DNA from: Chitinophaga pinensis
Lineage (GTDB): Bacteria; Bacteroidota; Bacteroidia; Flavobacteriales_D; Crocinitomicaceae
Direction: 5' to 3'
Length of the DNA: 45,220 nucleotides
Assembly: GCA_943324565.2 (NCBI GenBank)
Contig: CALPMC020000015.1
Span: 1 to 45,220 of the forward strand
Within the stretch, counting starts at the first letter, position 1, and every line of letters starts with the position of its first letter. A program made the translations under genes and the position numbers. Positions 1 through 8,148 of the stretch are shown in pieces. Under the pieces are notes generated by a model. It was given only the letters and a program-made list of their open reading frames with translations. It was not told the DNA's origin and did not search any database.

Positions 1-137
1 ACTCTCAATTGTTTTTCTCTTTTAATTTTGGATTTAGAAAAGATTTATACTAATCCCAGTTATCAACCTTAGTTGTTTTATTTTACCAACAAATGCTTTT
101 CAATAAAAGACAGAATTAATTCTTGTTCTTCTTGCGA
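1..137. repeat. Terminal direct repeat, left copy (137 bp)
   Basis: These bases are identical to the last 137 bases (45084-45220). The repeat covers the 3' end of a plus-strand reading frame (stop at 51-53) and the 3' end of a minus-strand reading frame (stop at 78-80), so it lies across a junction between convergent genes. Because it touches both sequence ends exactly, it may be an assembly overlap or a real repeat that stopped assembly. Confidence 0.95.
3..53 (+). CDS. C-terminal tail of a membrane-barrel-like protein (partial)
   Basis: This is an open frame from the sequence edge ending SQLFFSFNFGFRKDLY and a TAA stop. Alternating aromatic residues and a terminal aromatic residue resemble the last strand of an outer-membrane beta-barrel, but that is only an inference from about 17 residues. 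The same tail occurs at 45086-45136, where it continues upstream to 44981. The family is not recognised. Confidence 0.35.
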   Translation, partial: SQLFFSFNFGFRKDLY

Positions 138-327
138 CGCATCGTTGCATATACTATTTGTTTAATGTGCGTTTGTAAAATAACATAACCTAGTTTTTCT
201 TGTTCTTCTTTACTTGACAAAACTCCTTCATCTGCAGATTGGTCACAAGAACGAAGTGAATAAAATTTTGGCTGTTAACGCGTGGAATTGGCATTCTTCT
301 ATTGTCTAATGTAATTACTTTATGTGG
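78..327 (-). pseudogene. Possible decayed protein-coding remnant, family unknown
   Basis: The minus strand has protein-like stretches in shifting frames: NRRMPIPRVNSQNFIHFV (upper part), then RSCDQSADEGVLSSKEEQEK and GYVILQTHIKQ in a second frame, then SQEEQELILSFIEKHLLVK with a TAA stop at 78-80 in a third frame. No single frame runs through and there is no good start codon. I read this as a gene broken by at least two frameshifts. Chance open frames are the alternative. The last 19 codons lie inside the terminal repeat. Confidence 0.35.
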
Positions 328-349
328 TTACTCTTTAAATTTTATTAAT

Positions 350-415
350 AATTTGATTGTCAATAATTTGAGTCAAATAATATTGGTTTTTCTCTACAAG
401 TATTGGATCTTTATT
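350..415. repeat. Diverged direct repeat, left copy
   Basis: This stretch aligns by eye with 44746-44812 in the same orientation. Shared blocks include ATTTGATT, TCAATAATTTGA, TTTTCT, TACAA and TATTG. The copies differ at roughly a quarter of positions. Together with the exact terminal repeats, they show that the two ends of the window carry related sequence. Confidence 0.6.
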
Positions 416-493
416 GAGTAAAAAAATTGCTTATATTGATGTTTTTAAGGCCTGACTAATTAGGAAATTCTAAATGATTTTTTTTTAAATCTC

Positions 494-528
494 AAAAAAC
501 CATGAGCTTAGTTCTTGGTTTTTTTTTG
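494..528. terminator. Hairpin with T-run, probable terminator
   Basis: AAAAAACCA pairs with TGGTTTTTT around a loop of about 13 bases, and a run of nine T follows. A-rich and T-rich flanks on both sides could let it work in either direction. No intact gene ends immediately upstream on the plus strand, so it may have served the decayed genes of this end. Confidence 0.5.
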
Positions 529-591
529 TTTTAAATAAGAAATAGTTCATTAAAGAATAGATTCCCAAAGTTGTTTTTATACTTTTAACTT

Positions 592-2853
592 ATGAAAAAA
601 TTGTTTCTGCTAATTACACTATTTGGAAGTTTAGGTTCCATTTCTATTGCTCAAAAAAATTGCCCTGTAATTCCAACTCCTGTAACGTATGTACTACCTA
701 ATCTTGATACTGAAAGCGCTCTGTCAGGAATTCCTTTATCATTGGGAGTTGATACTACTAATTTACCTGAAAACCTGTATAATCAGCTAAGTTATTTATT
801 GGATATTAATCATCAATTGAGCGTGTTTGTGACGAAAGAAAATCCAATGATTCAATTCAAAAAATTGAAAAATGCCATTGAAGATTCCTATACCTTGAGT
901 GTTACAAAAACCATTTTAATTTCTTACTCAAGTGAACGTTCTTGCTTTTATGCTTTACAATCTTTAATGCAACTAATTGAAAATAAGAATAATGAACCAA
1001 CAATTACCAAATGTTACATAAGCGATTATCCCAATTTTAAATGGCGAGGTTTGCATTTAGATGTGGCACGACATTTTTTCACTGTAGAAGAAGTTAAACG
1101 CTACATCGACTTAATGGCAATTTACAAGTTCAATACTTTTCATTGGCATTTAACCGACGATCAGGGTTGGAGAATTGAAATCAAAAAACACCCGAAACTG
1201 ACAGAAATTGGTGCTTGGCGTGATAGTACAGTAGAAAATCATTACACCACCTCACCAAGAACTTATGAGAAAAAACGCTACGGTGGATTTTACACACAAG
1301 AAGAAATTAAAGAAATTGTAAAATACGCAGCAGAAAGATACATCACCATCGTTCCTGAAATTGAAATGCCCGGGCACGCAAGAGCAGCATTGGCAGCATA
1401 TCCAGAACTTTCATGCACTAGTAAACAACAAGGAGTGGAAGGATTATGGGGTGTTTTTGACGATATCTTTTGTGCAAAAGAAGAATCAATTCTATTCTTA
1501 CAAGCTGTGTTAGCTGAAGTTATTACACTATTTCCGGGTCAGTTTGTACATATAGGAGGAGATGAAGCTCCAAAAAATCGCTGGAAAAAATGTGAGAAAT
1601 GTCAACGTATTATGCAAGAAAACAAACTCAAAGATGAACATGAATTGCAAAGTTATTTCATTCAGCGAATGGATAAATTTCTTGTAGCCAATGGAAAAAA
1701 ACTAATCGGTTGGGATGAGATTTTAGAAGGTGGACTTTCACCCAATGCTGCTGTTATGTCTTGGCGAGGATTTGAAGGTGGAGCCGAAGCTGCAAAACAA
1801 GGACATGAAGTAGTGATGTCTCCTGGTTCACATTGCTATTTTGATCATTATCAAGGACGAGGAAAAGCGGAACCTCTTGCTTTTGGTGGTTATACCTCGC
1901 TCGAAAAAGTGTACGATTTCAACCCCATTCCTAAAGAGATGAAGCCCGAACAAGCTGCGTATATCTTAGGAGGACAAGCCAATCTTTGGACGGAATATAT
2001 TGCTGATTTTCAAAAAGTTGAATATATGGTTTATCCACGAGCAATTGCATTGAGTCAGGTTTTGTGGTGTCAAAACAAACCTAACTTCGAAACATTTGAA
2101 AACAATTTAATAAACTATCATTTACCTTTATTGGAGAAGCGAAAAGTTAATTACTCCAAAACATTCCTTGCCGCAAGTACACAAGTTATTAGAACGAAAG
2201 AAGGAATTGCTGTTCAAATTAATTCAAAGCGAAATGAAGAATTTAAGGTAAAGAAAACACCAGAAAATCTTGAAAGCAATTTAAAAGCAAACACTTCCAT
2301 TGCTATCAACAGAAGTCAAAAGCCACAAGAAGATTCAATAGAATTCACTTCAAGCGAAACACAAATCACTGAAAAAGTAATAATTAAAAACTCGTCGACT
2401 TTAGGTTTACCTGTGAAACTAATAACCTTACCGAATCAACGTTACAACAACGGCGATTTAACCTTGGTGGATGGAAATTATGGTGCGCTACCTTGGAAAG
2501 GAAATGAATGGTTGGGTTATGATACTTCTGAAATATTTATAGAAATAGATTTATTAAAACCACAAAAAATCAAAGGCCTTGAATTATCGTTTTTAAAAGA
2601 TGAAGGCTCTTGGATTCACTTGCCAACCTCGATAACTGTAAGTGAATCAGAAGGAAAAAAATCAAGAACCATTTTAGGAAACAAAACTAATTCGCAAGTT
2701 TCATTTATCGAATCTAAGCAGTTTGTTCCATTTATTAGAAAGGTTTCAAAACTTCGAATCACCATTCATTCGAAACCTAAAATCGAACCCGGCTTGGCTG
2801 GCGAAGGTCACCAACCTTGGACTTTTATGGATGAAATTCGGGTAGTGAAGTAA
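592..2853 (+). CDS. Beta-N-acetylhexosaminidase, GH20
   Basis: This secreted glycoside hydrolase removes terminal GlcNAc or GalNAc from chito-oligosaccharides and glycans. An N-terminal signal peptide (about residues 1-20) leads to a GH20b-like alpha/beta domain, then the TIM barrel with FHWHLTDDQGWR (H184, D189, D190) and HIGGDEAPK, where D324 and E325 are the conserved catalytic pair of substrate-assisted catalysis. YPRAIALSQVLW is also typical. A C-terminal section from about residue 600 looks like a beta-sandwich domain. 753 residues is normal for Bacteroidota members. It is likely periplasmic or surface-exposed; no T9SS sorting domain is visible. It stands as the first gene of its own unit, 78 bases before a histidine kinase gene. 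Confidence 0.95.
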   Translation: MKKLFLLITLFGSLGSISIAQKNCPVIPTPVTYVLPNLDTESALSGIPLSLGVDTTNLPENLYNQLSYLLDINHQLSVFVTKENPMIQFKKLKNAIEDSYTLSVTKTILISYSSERSCFYALQSLMQLIENKNNEPTITKCYISDYPNFKWRGLHLDVARHFFTVEEVKRYIDLMAIYKFNTFHWHLTDDQGWRIEIKKHPKLTEIGAWRDSTVENHYTTSPRTYEKKRYGGFYTQEEIKEIVKYAAERYITIVPEIEMPGHARAALAAYPELSCTSKQQGVEGLWGVFDDIFCAKEESILFLQAVLAEVITLFPGQFVHIGGDEAPKNRWKKCEKCQRIMQENKLKDEHELQSYFIQRMDKFLVANGKKLIGWDEILEGGLSPNAAVMSWRGFEGGAEAAKQGHEVVMSPGSHCYFDHYQGRGKAEPLAFGGYTSLEKVYDFNPIPKEMKPEQAAYILGGQANLWTEYIADFQKVEYMVYPRAIALSQVLWCQNKPNFETFENNLINYHLPLLEKRKVNYSKTFLAASTQVIRTKEGIAVQINSKRNEEFKVKKTPENLESNLKANTSIAINRSQKPQEDSIEFTSSETQITEKVIIKNSSTLGLPVKLITLPNQRYNNGDLTLVDGNYGALPWKGNEWLGYDTSEIFIEIDLLKPQKIKGLELSFLKDEGSWIHLPTSITVSESEGKKSRTILGNKTNSQVSFIESKQFVPFIRKVSKLRITIHSKPKIEPGLAGEGHQPWTFMDEIRVVK

Positions 2854-2931
2854 AGTTTAAAAAAGCTATTTATAGATGGTTTAGACTAAGAAACAAATAT
2901 GCATTAATTTTACCGAAGAAAAAGTAAATCC

Positions 2932-3693
2932 GTGAATCTACAATCAAACACTCTACTATTTATTTTACTTGGTATTTTGTTGCTATTAGTTGCAGCATTG
3001 ATTGTGGTTATTTTGAAATTGATTCGATCTAATCAGTCGAAAAAAGAAACAGAAACACAATTTCAACTACTTGAAAATAAAATCAATTCGCTTCAATTGG
3101 AAACTTTACAATCTAAATTGAATCCGCATTTATTCAAGAACATTTTGAATTCTATTCAATCACACGCTTATCAAACGTATTTTGCTTTGGATAAATTGGC
3201 GAATGTTTTAGATTACATTTTATATGAAAGTCGCAACAAATTTGTGACACCGAAAGAAGAAATTGAATTTGCGTTAAACCTAATAGAAATTAATAAAATT
3301 AAGGTTAGTCCTTTGTTTGAACTGAAAGTAAAAACTAAAATTGCACCTTCAGAATTGTTGTACGAGCAACGTTTAATGGCTCCATTAATTTCCATTGATT
3401 TAATTGAAAACGCTTTCAAACATGCTGATTTACAGAATCCAGATGCGTTTATTTCCATCGTTTTTGAGTTCAATGACAATGTATTTTACATGACCGTTTC
3501 GAACAAAATTTCATCAAAAACACCTTTGAAAAAAGAAAAAAGTGGAATCGGATCAGAAACTTTAGAACAACGTTTGCGCATCATTTATAAAGATAATTTC
3601 AAACTAGAACGCTTCACGGAAGGAGACGTTTACATTGCTCACTTAAAAATTAATTTACTTGAACACAAAGCTAAAATGCTTGCTACTGGATGA
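2932..3693 (+). CDS. LytS/YehU-type sensor histidine kinase
   Basis: This is a membrane sensor kinase of the His_kinase (PF06580) type. One N-terminal transmembrane helix (about residues 8-31) is followed by a short linker, the phospho-acceptor motif LNPHLFKNILNSI (H66) and a degenerate HATPase with the N-box-like LIENAFKH and glycine motif SGIGSETLEQRL. No extracellular sensor domain is visible, so the signal is unknown. The start is GTG: the frame upstream is closed by a stop at 2905-2907 and has no ATG. Its last 35 bases overlap the response regulator gene, which is surely its partner. The 253-residue length fits the short members of the family. Confidence 0.88.
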   Translation: MNLQSNTLLFILLGILLLLVAALIVVILKLIRSNQSKKETETQFQLLENKINSLQLETLQSKLNPHLFKNILNSIQSHAYQTYFALDKLANVLDYILYESRNKFVTPKEEIEFALNLIEINKIKVSPLFELKVKTKIAPSELLYEQRLMAPLISIDLIENAFKHADLQNPDAFISIVFEFNDNVFYMTVSNKISSKTPLKKEKSGIGSETLEQRLRIIYKDNFKLERFTEGDVYIAHLKINLLEHKAKMLATG

Positions 3694-4378
3694 TGAACTT
3701 TTAGGTTTATCGTTTCTAAAGTTAATTTGTGAGCAAATGCCAGATATTGAGGTGGTTAAAGCTTTTAATAATCCATCTATTTTTATAAGTGAATTCAAGA
3801 ATTACGACTTTGACTTTTGTATTCTTGATATTGAAATGCCAGAAATCAATGGTTTACAAGTTGCAAAAATGATCGGAAATAAACCAGTTGTTTTTACTAC
3901 TGCTTATACTGAATTTGCTGCAGATGCTTACGATTTGAATGCGATTGATTACGTAAGAAAACCTGTGAAAGTTGAACGATTGCAACAAGCAATTTCAAAA
4001 GTTAAGCTCCAATTTACAACTCAAAAGACAAAACCAAAATCGTTTCAAATCAATACCAATAAAGGAAAATCGATTATTTTCTTTGATCAACTATTTTCGA
4101 TTTCAACTTCAGAAATAGACAGTCGTGATAAAGATGCTCGATTATATGATGGAAGTACATTGGTTCTAAAAAATAGTTCATTTGAAAAACTAAAACAACT
4201 CCTCCCTCCTGCTGAATTTGTGCAAATCAACAAAAAGGAAATGCTCGCAACAAATTCTATTTTATCTTTTACTTATGATCAAATTTTAGTAAAGATCCCT
4301 TTTGAAACGGACGTTCAAAAAAAATATGTTTTAAGTGAAGTCTATCGCAACGATTTCATACTAAAGGTTAGAATATGA
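3659..4378 (+). CDS. LytTR-family response regulator
   Basis: Receiver domain (about 1-125): acidic pocket D11-D12-E13, phospho-acceptor D57 in CILDIEMPEING, then the T/S-K region in VFTTAYTEFA and DYVRKPVK. The C-terminal half (about 140-239) fits a LytTR DNA-binding domain, although its core is divergent (FVQINKKEMLA where IHRSYIVN is usual). It overlaps the kinase gene by 35 bases. The only plausible start is TTG at 3659, because an in-frame stop lies at 3644-3646 and no ATG precedes the DDE motif. Translation is therefore probably coupled to the kinase. Targets are unknown. Confidence 0.87.
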   Translation: MNTKLKCLLLDDELLGLSFLKLICEQMPDIEVVKAFNNPSIFISEFKNYDFDFCILDIEMPEINGLQVAKMIGNKPVVFTTAYTEFAADAYDLNAIDYVRKPVKVERLQQAISKVKLQFTTQKTKPKSFQINTNKGKSIIFFDQLFSISTSEIDSRDKDARLYDGSTLVLKNSSFEKLKQLLPPAEFVQINKKEMLATNSILSFTYDQILVKIPFETDVQKKYVLSEVYRNDFILKVRI

Positions 4379-4400
4379 TACACCACTAATTTTTTCTTGT

Positions 4401-4467
4401 CACGAATTACACGAATTTTCACGAATTACTTGTACTCTTTAATTCGTGTTAATTAGTGAAATTCGTA
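4401..4467. repeat. Imperfect inverted repeat of ACGAATT units beside the GxxExxY gene
   Basis: The left arm (4402-4428) has three ACGAATT-type units. The right arm (4439-4465) has the complementary AATTCGT units, with about ten bases between the arms. The arms differ at a few positions. The structure ends exactly where the GxxExxY gene ends (its stop is at 4468-4470). It could form a hairpin in the 3' region of both convergent genes and act as a terminator, or it may be a small mobile palindromic repeat. Confidence 0.7.
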
Positions 4468-4851
4468 TCAAAACATATGAAATATACTACAATATACCCT
4501 TCGATATTCAAGACTTGGAGCACCAAAGTTGATGACCAATCCCAAACTTAAGCCTGAAGCCTTCAAATAATTAAGCGTTTGTCCAATATGCTTTTCTTCA
4601 ATTTTCTTAGCTCCTTTTATTTCAAGAATAATCGAATCATAAACTACCAAATCGGCAAAAAACTTATGTTGTAAAATCACTCCTTTGTAATTTACATCAT
4701 ACATTTTCTCTCGTTCGTAGGCAATAAAATTATGATTGAACTCAAATTCTAGAGCATCTTTATAGATTACTTCAGAAAATCCTGAACCCAATTCACGATG
4801 TACATCCATCGCTATTCCTACTATTTTGTAACATTCTTCCTTATAAATCAT
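4468..4851 (-). CDS. GxxExxY protein
   Basis: This small protein of the GxxExxY family (PF13366) is named for the motif seen here as GFSEVIY (about residues 24-30). The second half has DLVVYDSIILEIKG, a D...ExK arrangement like the PD-(D/E)XK nuclease fold, so a nuclease role is suspected for the family but not established. The 127-residue length is usual. It stands alone and converges on the response regulator gene, and its 3' end abuts an inverted repeat of ACGAATT units. Family members are often patchily distributed. The last residues (IFHMF) may come from the repeat junction. Confidence 0.85.
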   Translation of the reverse strand: MIYKEECYKIVGIAMDVHRELGSGFSEVIYKDALEFEFNHNFIAYEREKMYDVNYKGVILQHKFFADLVVYDSIILEIKGAKKIEEKHIGQTLNYLKASGLSLGLVINFGAPSLEYRRVYCSIFHMF

Positions 4852-5010
4852 AGCTTTTCTTATTTAAGTTAGTGAAAAAGACTATTTCAACAAATATTAA
4901 ATCGGTAAAAGATGTGTTTCATTACAATTTTTAACGGCTTCATTTCATAATCTGTTTTAGTGTCAATCAGAACTCCGATTTCATTTTCATTTTTGCAGAA
5001 AAATTGATTT

Positions 5011-5511
5011 ATGCCTTCCTATAAGTTCATTTTGTTTCTTTTCATTACAACACTGAGCTTAAGTTTTAATGCTCAAAATTTAGGTGTCGGAATTGGTTTT
5101 TACCCAACAGGTTCTGAAGCTGGATTTGGATTACGCACATCAAAGAACAATCGATTTTTTGCAGACATTAGAATCACAAAAGCTAACATATACAAAAATC
5201 CAATTTCTGGCTCTTTTATCAACGAAGCATCAGCTGTTTTTAGAATCGTTCAATATGAAAAAGTTGGGTTACATCTAGGTTTGGGTGCTCGAACAGAATG
5301 GAATTTCACATCGAATCAAAAACATCGCTACGGCTGTATCGTTCCATTTGGAGTTGAAGCTTTTCCATTTCCATTTCAAAATGCAGGTTTGTTTTTTGAA
5401 ACAGGTTTATATTCAACATTTGCAAGCGATAAAAGTGTCAATTTTGGATTGAGAAGTGTTGCAGGATTTGTGTTTTATTTCATCAAAAAGAAAAAGTATG
5501 AAATCATTTAA
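5011..5511 (+). CDS. Small outer-membrane beta-barrel-like protein
   Basis: The 166-residue product starts with a signal peptide (hydrophobic FILFLFITTLSLS, cleavage near FNAQ). The rest shows alternating glycine and aromatic strands (VGIGFYPTG, AGFGLRTS, VGLHLGLGAR, AGLFFETGLY, NFGLRSVAGFVFYF), which suggests an eight-strand-type barrel. The family is not recognised. Its 3' end overlaps the antiporter gene by 14 bases, so the two are co-transcribed and possibly translationally coupled. Bases 4852-5010 upstream hold no gene. Confidence 0.7.
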   Translation: MPSYKFILFLFITTLSLSFNAQNLGVGIGFYPTGSEAGFGLRTSKNNRFFADIRITKANIYKNPISGSFINEASAVFRIVQYEKVGLHLGLGARTEWNFTSNQKHRYGCIVPFGVEAFPFPFQNAGLFFETGLYSTFASDKSVNFGLRSVAGFVFYFIKKKKYEII

Positions 5512-7768
5512 AAATGGATTCTTTTATATTGTAATTATTGGTGGTTTCTCTGCTTTAATGTATTGGATTACTTTGAATGGTATTGATTTAGAGCAAGGTA
5601 GAAAAATTATTTTACCTGAAAATTTAAAAAGTCATTGGCTGGAATTTCTAAACGCGATAATGCATAATATTCAACATCCTTTGGCTATTTTGTTAGCTCA
5701 AATCATCACAATTATATTAACAGCTCGTCTTTTTGGATGGTTGTTCATGAAAATCGGTCAGCCTTCAGTGATTGGTGAAATCATTGCAGGGATAATACTT
5801 GGGCCATCATTAGTTGGACATTATTTTCCAGAATTTTCTGCGGCCCTATTCCCTACTCAATCACTTGGTAACTTGCAGTTTTTGAGCCAAATTGGTTTGA
5901 TTTTATTCATGTTTGTAATTGGAATGGAACTTGATTTGAAAGTTTTAAAAAACAAAGCACACGACGCAGTAGTAATTAGTCACGCAAGTATCATCATTCC
6001 ATTTGCACTCGGAATGGGACTCGCCTATTTTATCTATCAAGCATTTGCACCTGAAGGAGTTCAATTTTTGTCTTTTGGCTTATTCTTGGGAATCGCAATG
6101 AGTATTACGGCCTTTCCTGTTTTGGCAAGAATTGTTCAAGAACGAGGAATTCATAAAACGAAATTGGGAACAGTTGTCATCACGTGTGCGGCGGCAGACG
6201 ACATCACAGCTTGGTGTATTTTAGCAGCTGTCATCGCCATAGTTAAAGCGGGTTCGTTTATAAGTTCCTTGTACATCATAGGAATGGCAGCTTTTTACGT
6301 GTTAGCAATGATAAAAATTGTACGACCTTTCTTAAAGCGAGTTGGAGATTTACATAATTCAGTAGAAAATTTAAGTAAACCGATTGTTGCTATTTTCTTT
6401 CTGACTTTAATTATTTCCTCTTATGCTACTGAAATCATTGGAATTCATGCACTCTTTGGTGCGTTTATGGCTGGAGCAATTATGCCTGAAAACGTTAAGT
6501 TTAGAAACATTTTCATTGAAAAGGTTGAAGATGTGGCATTGGTCCTATTACTTCCTTTGTTCTTTGTTTTCACAGGTTTACGCACTGAAATTGGTTTGTT
6601 AAACGATCCTTATTTGTGGCAAATTACTGGGTTAATCATAGCGGTTGCGGTAGTTGGAAAATTTTTAGGAAGTGCATTAGCGGCAAAATTTGTTGGACAA
6701 AGTTGGAAAGATAGTTTAACCATTGGTGCATTGATGAACACTCGTGGTTTAATGGAATTAGTTGTTCTAAATATTGGTTTTGATTTGGGAGTTTTATCTC
6801 CTAAAATCTTTGCAATGATGGTGATAATGGCACTTGTTACGACTTTCATGACAGGTCCAACTTTGGATTTAATCAATTGGATTTTTAGGTCAAAAGAAAA
6901 GGGGATACCAAAAGAAATTAGTGAGATAAGCAAGTATAAAATTTTAATATCCTTCGGTAATCCTGAACGTGGTAAATTAATGTTGCGTCTTGCACATGGA
7001 TTAATTCGCCAACTCAATGGAAATGCATCTCTAACTGCTGTCCATTTAACTCCAAGTACAGAATTACATCATTTCAATACTGAAACTTATGAGCGAGACA
7101 GCTTCTCTCCAGTTGTAAAAGAAGCGAAATTATTGAATCAAAAAATTACAACAATGTTCAAGGCCTCTGTTGATTTGGATACAGAAATTGCTGAAGTTGC
7201 TAATTCTGGCGATTACGATTTACTAATTATCGGCGTTGGAAAATCAATCTATGAAGGAACAATTTTAGGACGATTTTTAGGCTTTACTACTCGCATAATA
7301 AATCCTGATAGAATAATAAATCAAGTGACTGGCAAAGAAAGTATTTTTGAGAACTCTACTTTCGATGAAAGAACTAAGTCGATATTAGCGAAAAGTAAAG
7401 TGCCAGTTGGTGTTTTTATAGATAAAGGTCTTGAAAAATTAGATCAAATTTTAATGCCAATTCATGCCGAACAAGATGCTTTTTTACTCAATTATGCACA
7501 GAAATTAATCAACAATTCAGAATCACAAATTACAATTATCGACATGGGTGGAACAGTAAAAAATAGTTTTATATTGAAAGAAACTATTCGTGCAATCGAA
7601 CAAAACGCTTCAAATCATATTCAATTAGTATCTTCAATTTCTATTGAAAATCAAAACTTTAGTCATTATGACCTAATGTTAATTAGTAACGATAATTGGA
7701 AAAGTTTAATCGACTCAAAAGATAGTTGGGTTTCAGAATTACCTTCATGTTTGATTTTGAATGCGTAA
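5498..7768 (+). CDS. CPA2-family cation/proton antiporter with USP-like tail
   Basis: This is an inner-membrane monovalent cation/H+ antiporter of the KefB/NapA-like CPA2 family. About twelve or thirteen transmembrane segments fill residues 5-435, with the motif GQPSVIGEIIAGIILGPS, LILFMFVIGMEL and the ion-binding AAADDITAW aspartates. The C-terminal 300 residues are soluble and look like two universal-stress-protein-like halves (KILISFGNPERG, then KVPVGVFIDKG and QILMPIHAEQDAF). There is no TrkA-N domain. I chose the ATG at 5498; a GTG at 5456 would lengthen the overlap with the upstream gene and put a charged segment before the first helix. The transported ion cannot be read from the sequence. 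Confidence 0.88.
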   Translation: MKSFKNGFFYIVIIGGFSALMYWITLNGIDLEQGRKIILPENLKSHWLEFLNAIMHNIQHPLAILLAQIITIILTARLFGWLFMKIGQPSVIGEIIAGIILGPSLVGHYFPEFSAALFPTQSLGNLQFLSQIGLILFMFVIGMELDLKVLKNKAHDAVVISHASIIIPFALGMGLAYFIYQAFAPEGVQFLSFGLFLGIAMSITAFPVLARIVQERGIHKTKLGTVVITCAAADDITAWCILAAVIAIVKAGSFISSLYIIGMAAFYVLAMIKIVRPFLKRVGDLHNSVENLSKPIVAIFFLTLIISSYATEIIGIHALFGAFMAGAIMPENVKFRNIFIEKVEDVALVLLLPLFFVFTGLRTEIGLLNDPYLWQITGLIIAVAVVGKFLGSALAAKFVGQSWKDSLTIGALMNTRGLMELVVLNIGFDLGVLSPKIFAMMVIMALVTTFMTGPTLDLINWIFRSKEKGIPKEISEISKYKILISFGNPERGKLMLRLAHGLIRQLNGNASLTAVHLTPSTELHHFNTETYERDSFSPVVKEAKLLNQKITTMFKASVDLDTEIAEVANSGDYDLLIIGVGKSIYEGTILGRFLGFTTRIINPDRIINQVTGKESIFENSTFDERTKSILAKSKVPVGVFIDKGLEKLDQILMPIHAEQDAFLLNYAQKLINNSESQITIIDMGGTVKNSFILKETIRAIEQNASNHIQLVSSISIENQNFSHYDLMLISNDNWKSLIDSKDSWVSELPSCLILNA

Positions 7769-8148
7769 AACATTTGAGAATCTTTTTTTTGTTTAATTCA
7801 ACTTTAAATTTCAAACAATTAAGCGAGTTTTAACTTTTTAAATGTTTTCATTGAAGTAATCTTGTTCCATAAATCAACAATTATGTAATATACCACTCTT
7901 TAGATTTTTCGCACTAACAGAAATGGTTTTTTGTCAAAGTACGAAACATTAAAGAAAACATCACTGATAAAAAATACTAGCAAACTACAATAGGAGTTTT
8001 GTGCAAATCGTGGAGTCTAATTCTGCGAAAATAAGCAAAACCGTTTTCAATATTTCAATTGAAGAAAGCTTTTTAATGTTGGGAAGCGAACGATGAATAC
8101 TAAGAAAAAACGGTTAACAACGGAAAGAAAAATCAATTTTCAAAATTG
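7769..8148. other. Intergenic region between convergent genes
   Basis: This 380-base stretch has no convincing gene. An eight-T run lies shortly after the antiporter stop without a clear stem. A short plus-strand open frame of about 40 codons (near 7980-8093) has no start codon with support and is probably chance. No RNA gene or repeat is recognised. Confidence 0.5.

Larger units (their letters stand above)
328..591. other. Intergenic region before the hexosaminidase gene
   Basis: This is AT-rich DNA without a credible gene. It holds a diverged repeat (350-415) and a hairpin followed by a T-run (494-528). Just before the hexosaminidase start there is a TACTTTTA sequence that weakly resembles the Bacteroidota -7 box. 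Confidence 0.6.

Noticed and set aside
6610..7017. Minus-strand open frame of 135 codons inside the antiporter gene
   Set aside because: It is antisense to a well-supported transporter gene and shows no domain or start context of its own.
7980..8093. Short plus-strand reading frame between convergent genes
   Set aside because: It has about 40 codons, no ATG, no family match that I recognise and no promoter box; chance is the simpler reading.
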